From assembly GCF_000346465.2 (NCBI RefSeq), contig NC_034009.1, forward strand, positions 10,107,401-10,171,400: a DNA stretch of 64,000 nucleotides, written 5' to 3'. Origin of the DNA: Prunus persica (lineage: Eukaryota > Streptophyta > Magnoliopsida > Rosales > Rosaceae). Below, in pieces: positions 61,792 through 64,000 of this stretch. Position 1 is the first letter of the stretch. Each line of letters opens with the position of its first letter. Made by a program: the position numbers and the translations under genes. The notes beneath the pieces were generated by a model that saw only the letters and a list, made by a program, of their open reading frames with translations, was not told where the DNA came from and ran no database searches.

Positions 61792-61879
61792 TTATGCAAA
61801 TATTAAAACCAAAGAGATATTATAGATCGAGAATACATGCACGAAATACGTATGTAGGTACGTACATATTCTATCAATT

Positions 61880-62010
61880 ACAAGCTTATCATGAGGACGG
61901 GACAACTCGCTGGCATATTGACTGGCGGGAACTTTCACAGGGTCAATCTTTGTTGGATAACCACGGAAGTCATGTCCATTGGAAATCCAAGTTAAGAAAA
62001 AAAAGAAAAA
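61880..62010 (-). pseudogene. Possible decayed paralogue of the neighbouring small gene
   Basis: On the minus strand a frame reads HDFRGYPTKIDPVKVPASQY. This resembles DEYHGGWPTKTVTVRPPPPP of the adjacent 62123-62521 gene (aromatic/Gly, then PTK, then Val-rich). There is no start codon in a good place and the frame soon becomes poly-Phe from an A-rich tract. It may be a relic of a tandem duplicate; the similarity is short. Confidence 0.3.
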
Positions 62011-62122
62011 GAAAAAGATACACTCTTCGCAGATATATAGGGTATATCTAGTAGTTAAAAGGATCACTAGGAGGAGAGGAAGAAAGGCTGACTATGTTTC
62101 TTGTGTACCAAGAAAATTAAGG

Positions 62123-62521
62123 CTAATTGGGTCGAGGACCATATTCAGTAATTACCACTCCCTTGTACAGCTCTGCTGCCTCAGTGCTAGTAAGAACGCG
62201 GCCCTTTGCCTGATTAGGCTTCTGAGCTGGAACTTCCACCGTCTTTACAGGCCTTCTGATCTGATGATGAGGAGGAGGGACATGATTTTGATCCATGTTG
62301 GGGTATGGATAATATTGTACCTGTTGAGGAGGAGGAGGAGGCCTTACGGTGACAGTCTTGGTGGGCCAGCCGCCATGATACTCGTCTCTCTTGGGAGGTG
62401 CTGGGAAGTATGAAACTTCTTCTGCAGGGTAGACATGATCATATAGCACGGGATATGGGTGCCTGATATGATAAAACACTTTCTCCTCTCTCGTGGTCAT
62501 AAAGCCTTGATAAAAAGCCAT
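62123..62521 (-). CDS. Small proline/tyrosine-rich plant protein
   Basis: A single-exon frame of 132 residues, MAFYQGFMTTREEKVFYHIR to VITEYGPRPN. Composition is rich in Pro, Tyr, Val and His, with a PPPPP run and basic segments (RRPVKTVEV). No signal peptide, membrane segment or known catalytic motif. A minus-strand TATA box (CTATATAATG) lies near 62632-62641, about 115 bases before the ATG, which supports a real gene. I do not recognise the family. Confidence 0.6.
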   Translation of the reverse strand: MAFYQGFMTTREEKVFYHIRHPYPVLYDHVYPAEEVSYFPAPPKRDEYHGGWPTKTVTVRPPPPPQQVQYYPYPNMDQNHVPPPHHQIRRPVKTVEVPAQKPNQAKGRVLTSTEAAELYKGVVITEYGPRPN

Positions 62522-64000
62522 GCTAACTTAATTAAAAGCTGAGAATTGAAGTAGAACTAATTGATCAAGGGGAAGCTAGAGCTAGCTAGGTTTGCCTTGC
62601 CTTACTGAAACAAAGGTTAAGAGCCAAGCAACATTATATAGGAGTGAGAGTCACAGAAGCTCACAAGTGGGCTGTCTGATCGATCTTGTGATTTTCTTTT
62701 TATGCTTTCCTTTTTCGTAAAATAATAAAAAGTAATTCTTATACTCTAGCAACCAACAAATATGATAAGACATTACCATAAGAATACTGTTCTTATAAGT
62801 AATTCATGGCTTGTTTCGTAAGTCTTTTTGAAAAGAAAAAAAAAATCAATGGAGGAGGGACGGGAGTGCTTTCTAACAGTCTTGGTTGAGAGCTAGTTTG
62901 TGACTTGTGTTGTAAGTTGGGTCCTTGAAAGATGGATGGTGGGAAGTTTAATTAGTAATTTCGAGAAATTCCTATAACTTTGAGGAGTTCCATTCTTGTG
63001 ATATTGTATGTTTAATTTTAAATAACTTGAGTTCAAGCAAATCCATGCATGGCAAGTTCGAATTTGATAAGGATAATGAAAGTGATATATATTCTTTATT
63101 GATTTTTTTTTTTTTTTCCAGTGACGATCTTTAAATTGCGAAAATTTGTTAATAACTACTCTCGTCCGCAGTGCCTCAATCAAAATTGAACCTCCAAAGG
63201 ATTTGGTTAAGCAGTGAGCAATTCTGGTAAGGTTTGGCCACGAGTTACATATATATATCTACTACAGAGAACATAATGTTAGATGTTTTGTATTATTTTA
63301 TTCCCCTCTTACTGGAGAGTTTTGAATATATGCACATGACTGTGGACCGTATAACGTTACCCTTCGTAGACATTTATCCTTTGCATCGACTGTGGACCGT
63401 ATAACGTTACCAATTTGTTTTAGATTCCAACTGCCACCATCAAAGAAAAAGCAATGATATATACATAATATGTATCCATGGATAACAAGTGTTGTGGATA
63501 AGTCATAAGAGATTATAGATTAAATTTATAAATTTGCATTGTATTATGAGTTCTTATTTTTCCATTCTTTTTTTGTTCACTTACACTTTTTTGTTTTGTG
63601 TTTGTTTTAATACCTTTTATTATAACATTTAAGGGAATGTAAGTGGACAAAAGAGAAGTGGGAGCATACAATTTTCAACAAAGGGAGTGTAAACGGACAA
63701 AAGATTAGTGGAAAAATATGCTCCTTATATTAATAGTTATTAAACTAGGTGCTTTCCAATATATTATTGATGTTATTTTCATTGGATTTAAAATTGTTTC
63801 TCCCATCTTAGAAATGTTGATATAGGTAACATTTAGTAAGGAGAAAAAACTGCAAAAGACTTATTATTGATGTAATTTTATTTCTTGATGATTTGGGAAA
63901 AAAGTATTTGTGTGGCGTGCATATGCTTACGATGGCAAGTTTACGTAACAAAATTATTCTGGCCTATCTCAGGCTCTGTGCTTGATATCTTCTTGGTAGG
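62522..64000. other. Terminal intergenic region
   Basis: Promoter of the small gene, then AT-rich DNA without a supported gene. A 24-bp phrase GACTGTGGACCGTATAACGT... occurs at 63338-63361 and 63388-63411, and a looser repeat (GTAAGTGGACAAAAGA / GTAAACGGACAAAAGA) at about 63640 and 63690. Confidence 0.4.

Overview
The window is nuclear DNA from a flowering plant: every gene has short GT-AG introns and the proteins are plant families. The repeats (a 5S-derived TRIM-type fragment, Tourist and hAT MITEs, a CACTA element with ACGTCG/CGACGG motifs) and the protein sequences fit a rosid, most probably Rosaceae (Prunus-like). The species is an inference, not something read directly.

Gene-rich left arm (1-34.6 kb). 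In order: a clade-E-like protein phosphatase 2C (+, 5 exons); a GGCT-fold-like protein of unknown role (+, 8 exons); a short unit that looks like a snRNA gene (exact USE, TATA box, Sm-like site, 3' stem-loop) at about 6.05-6.30 kb; a complete PX-PH phospholipase D zeta (-, 20 exons, 1108 residues, first intron apparently GC-AG); ribosomal protein eL19 (-, 4 exons) with telo-box and site II promoter motifs; an intronless glycine-rich protein (+); a group VII ERF of the RAP2.3 type with the Met-Cys oxygen-sensing N-degron (-); an FG/DPF-rich protein with a C-terminal TPR region (-); and the mitochondrial RNA editing factor MORF3 (-). These are housekeeping or signalling genes with no operon-like relation.

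Transposon stack 1 (34.7-41.7 kb). A Tourist-like MITE (TSD TTA) sits about 140 bp upstream of the MORF3 start. It abuts a long-TIR element (TSD TAA) that carries host gene pieces, including one aspartic protease exon. That element was itself hit by a PIF/Harbinger element (TSD TAA; decayed Myb/SANT-like gene and transposase N-terminus, plus a 5S-like fragment and a solo LTR), by a hAT MITE (8-bp TSD GTAATTAT) and by a TATCG-rich element with a 10-bp imperfect TSD that split the captured exon.

Polygalacturonase and transposon stack 2 (43.7-60.9 kb). An intact secreted GH28 polygalacturonase (-, 5 exons) has, about 0.4 kb upstream of its TATA box, a TIR element (8-bp TSD) that contains a 13.9-kb CACTA transposon (TSD TGG). 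The CACTA carries a TnpA/Ptta-like gene (5' part of exon 2 lost, 3' part in an 895-bp assembly gap), a TnpD/Tnp2 transposase gene with one frameshift and one nonsense codon, and a captured, internally deleted fragment of the proteasome lid gene RPN6. Its ACGTCG/CGACGG motif occurs at both ends and also fills the introns of both transposon genes.

Right end (60.9-64 kb). A MITE-like repeat, a small proline/tyrosine-rich protein gene (-) with a possible decayed relative beside it, and AT-rich DNA with no gene that I can support. I see no CRISPR array, phage or bacterial feature. The least described items are the snRNA-like unit and the layout of the CACTA element.
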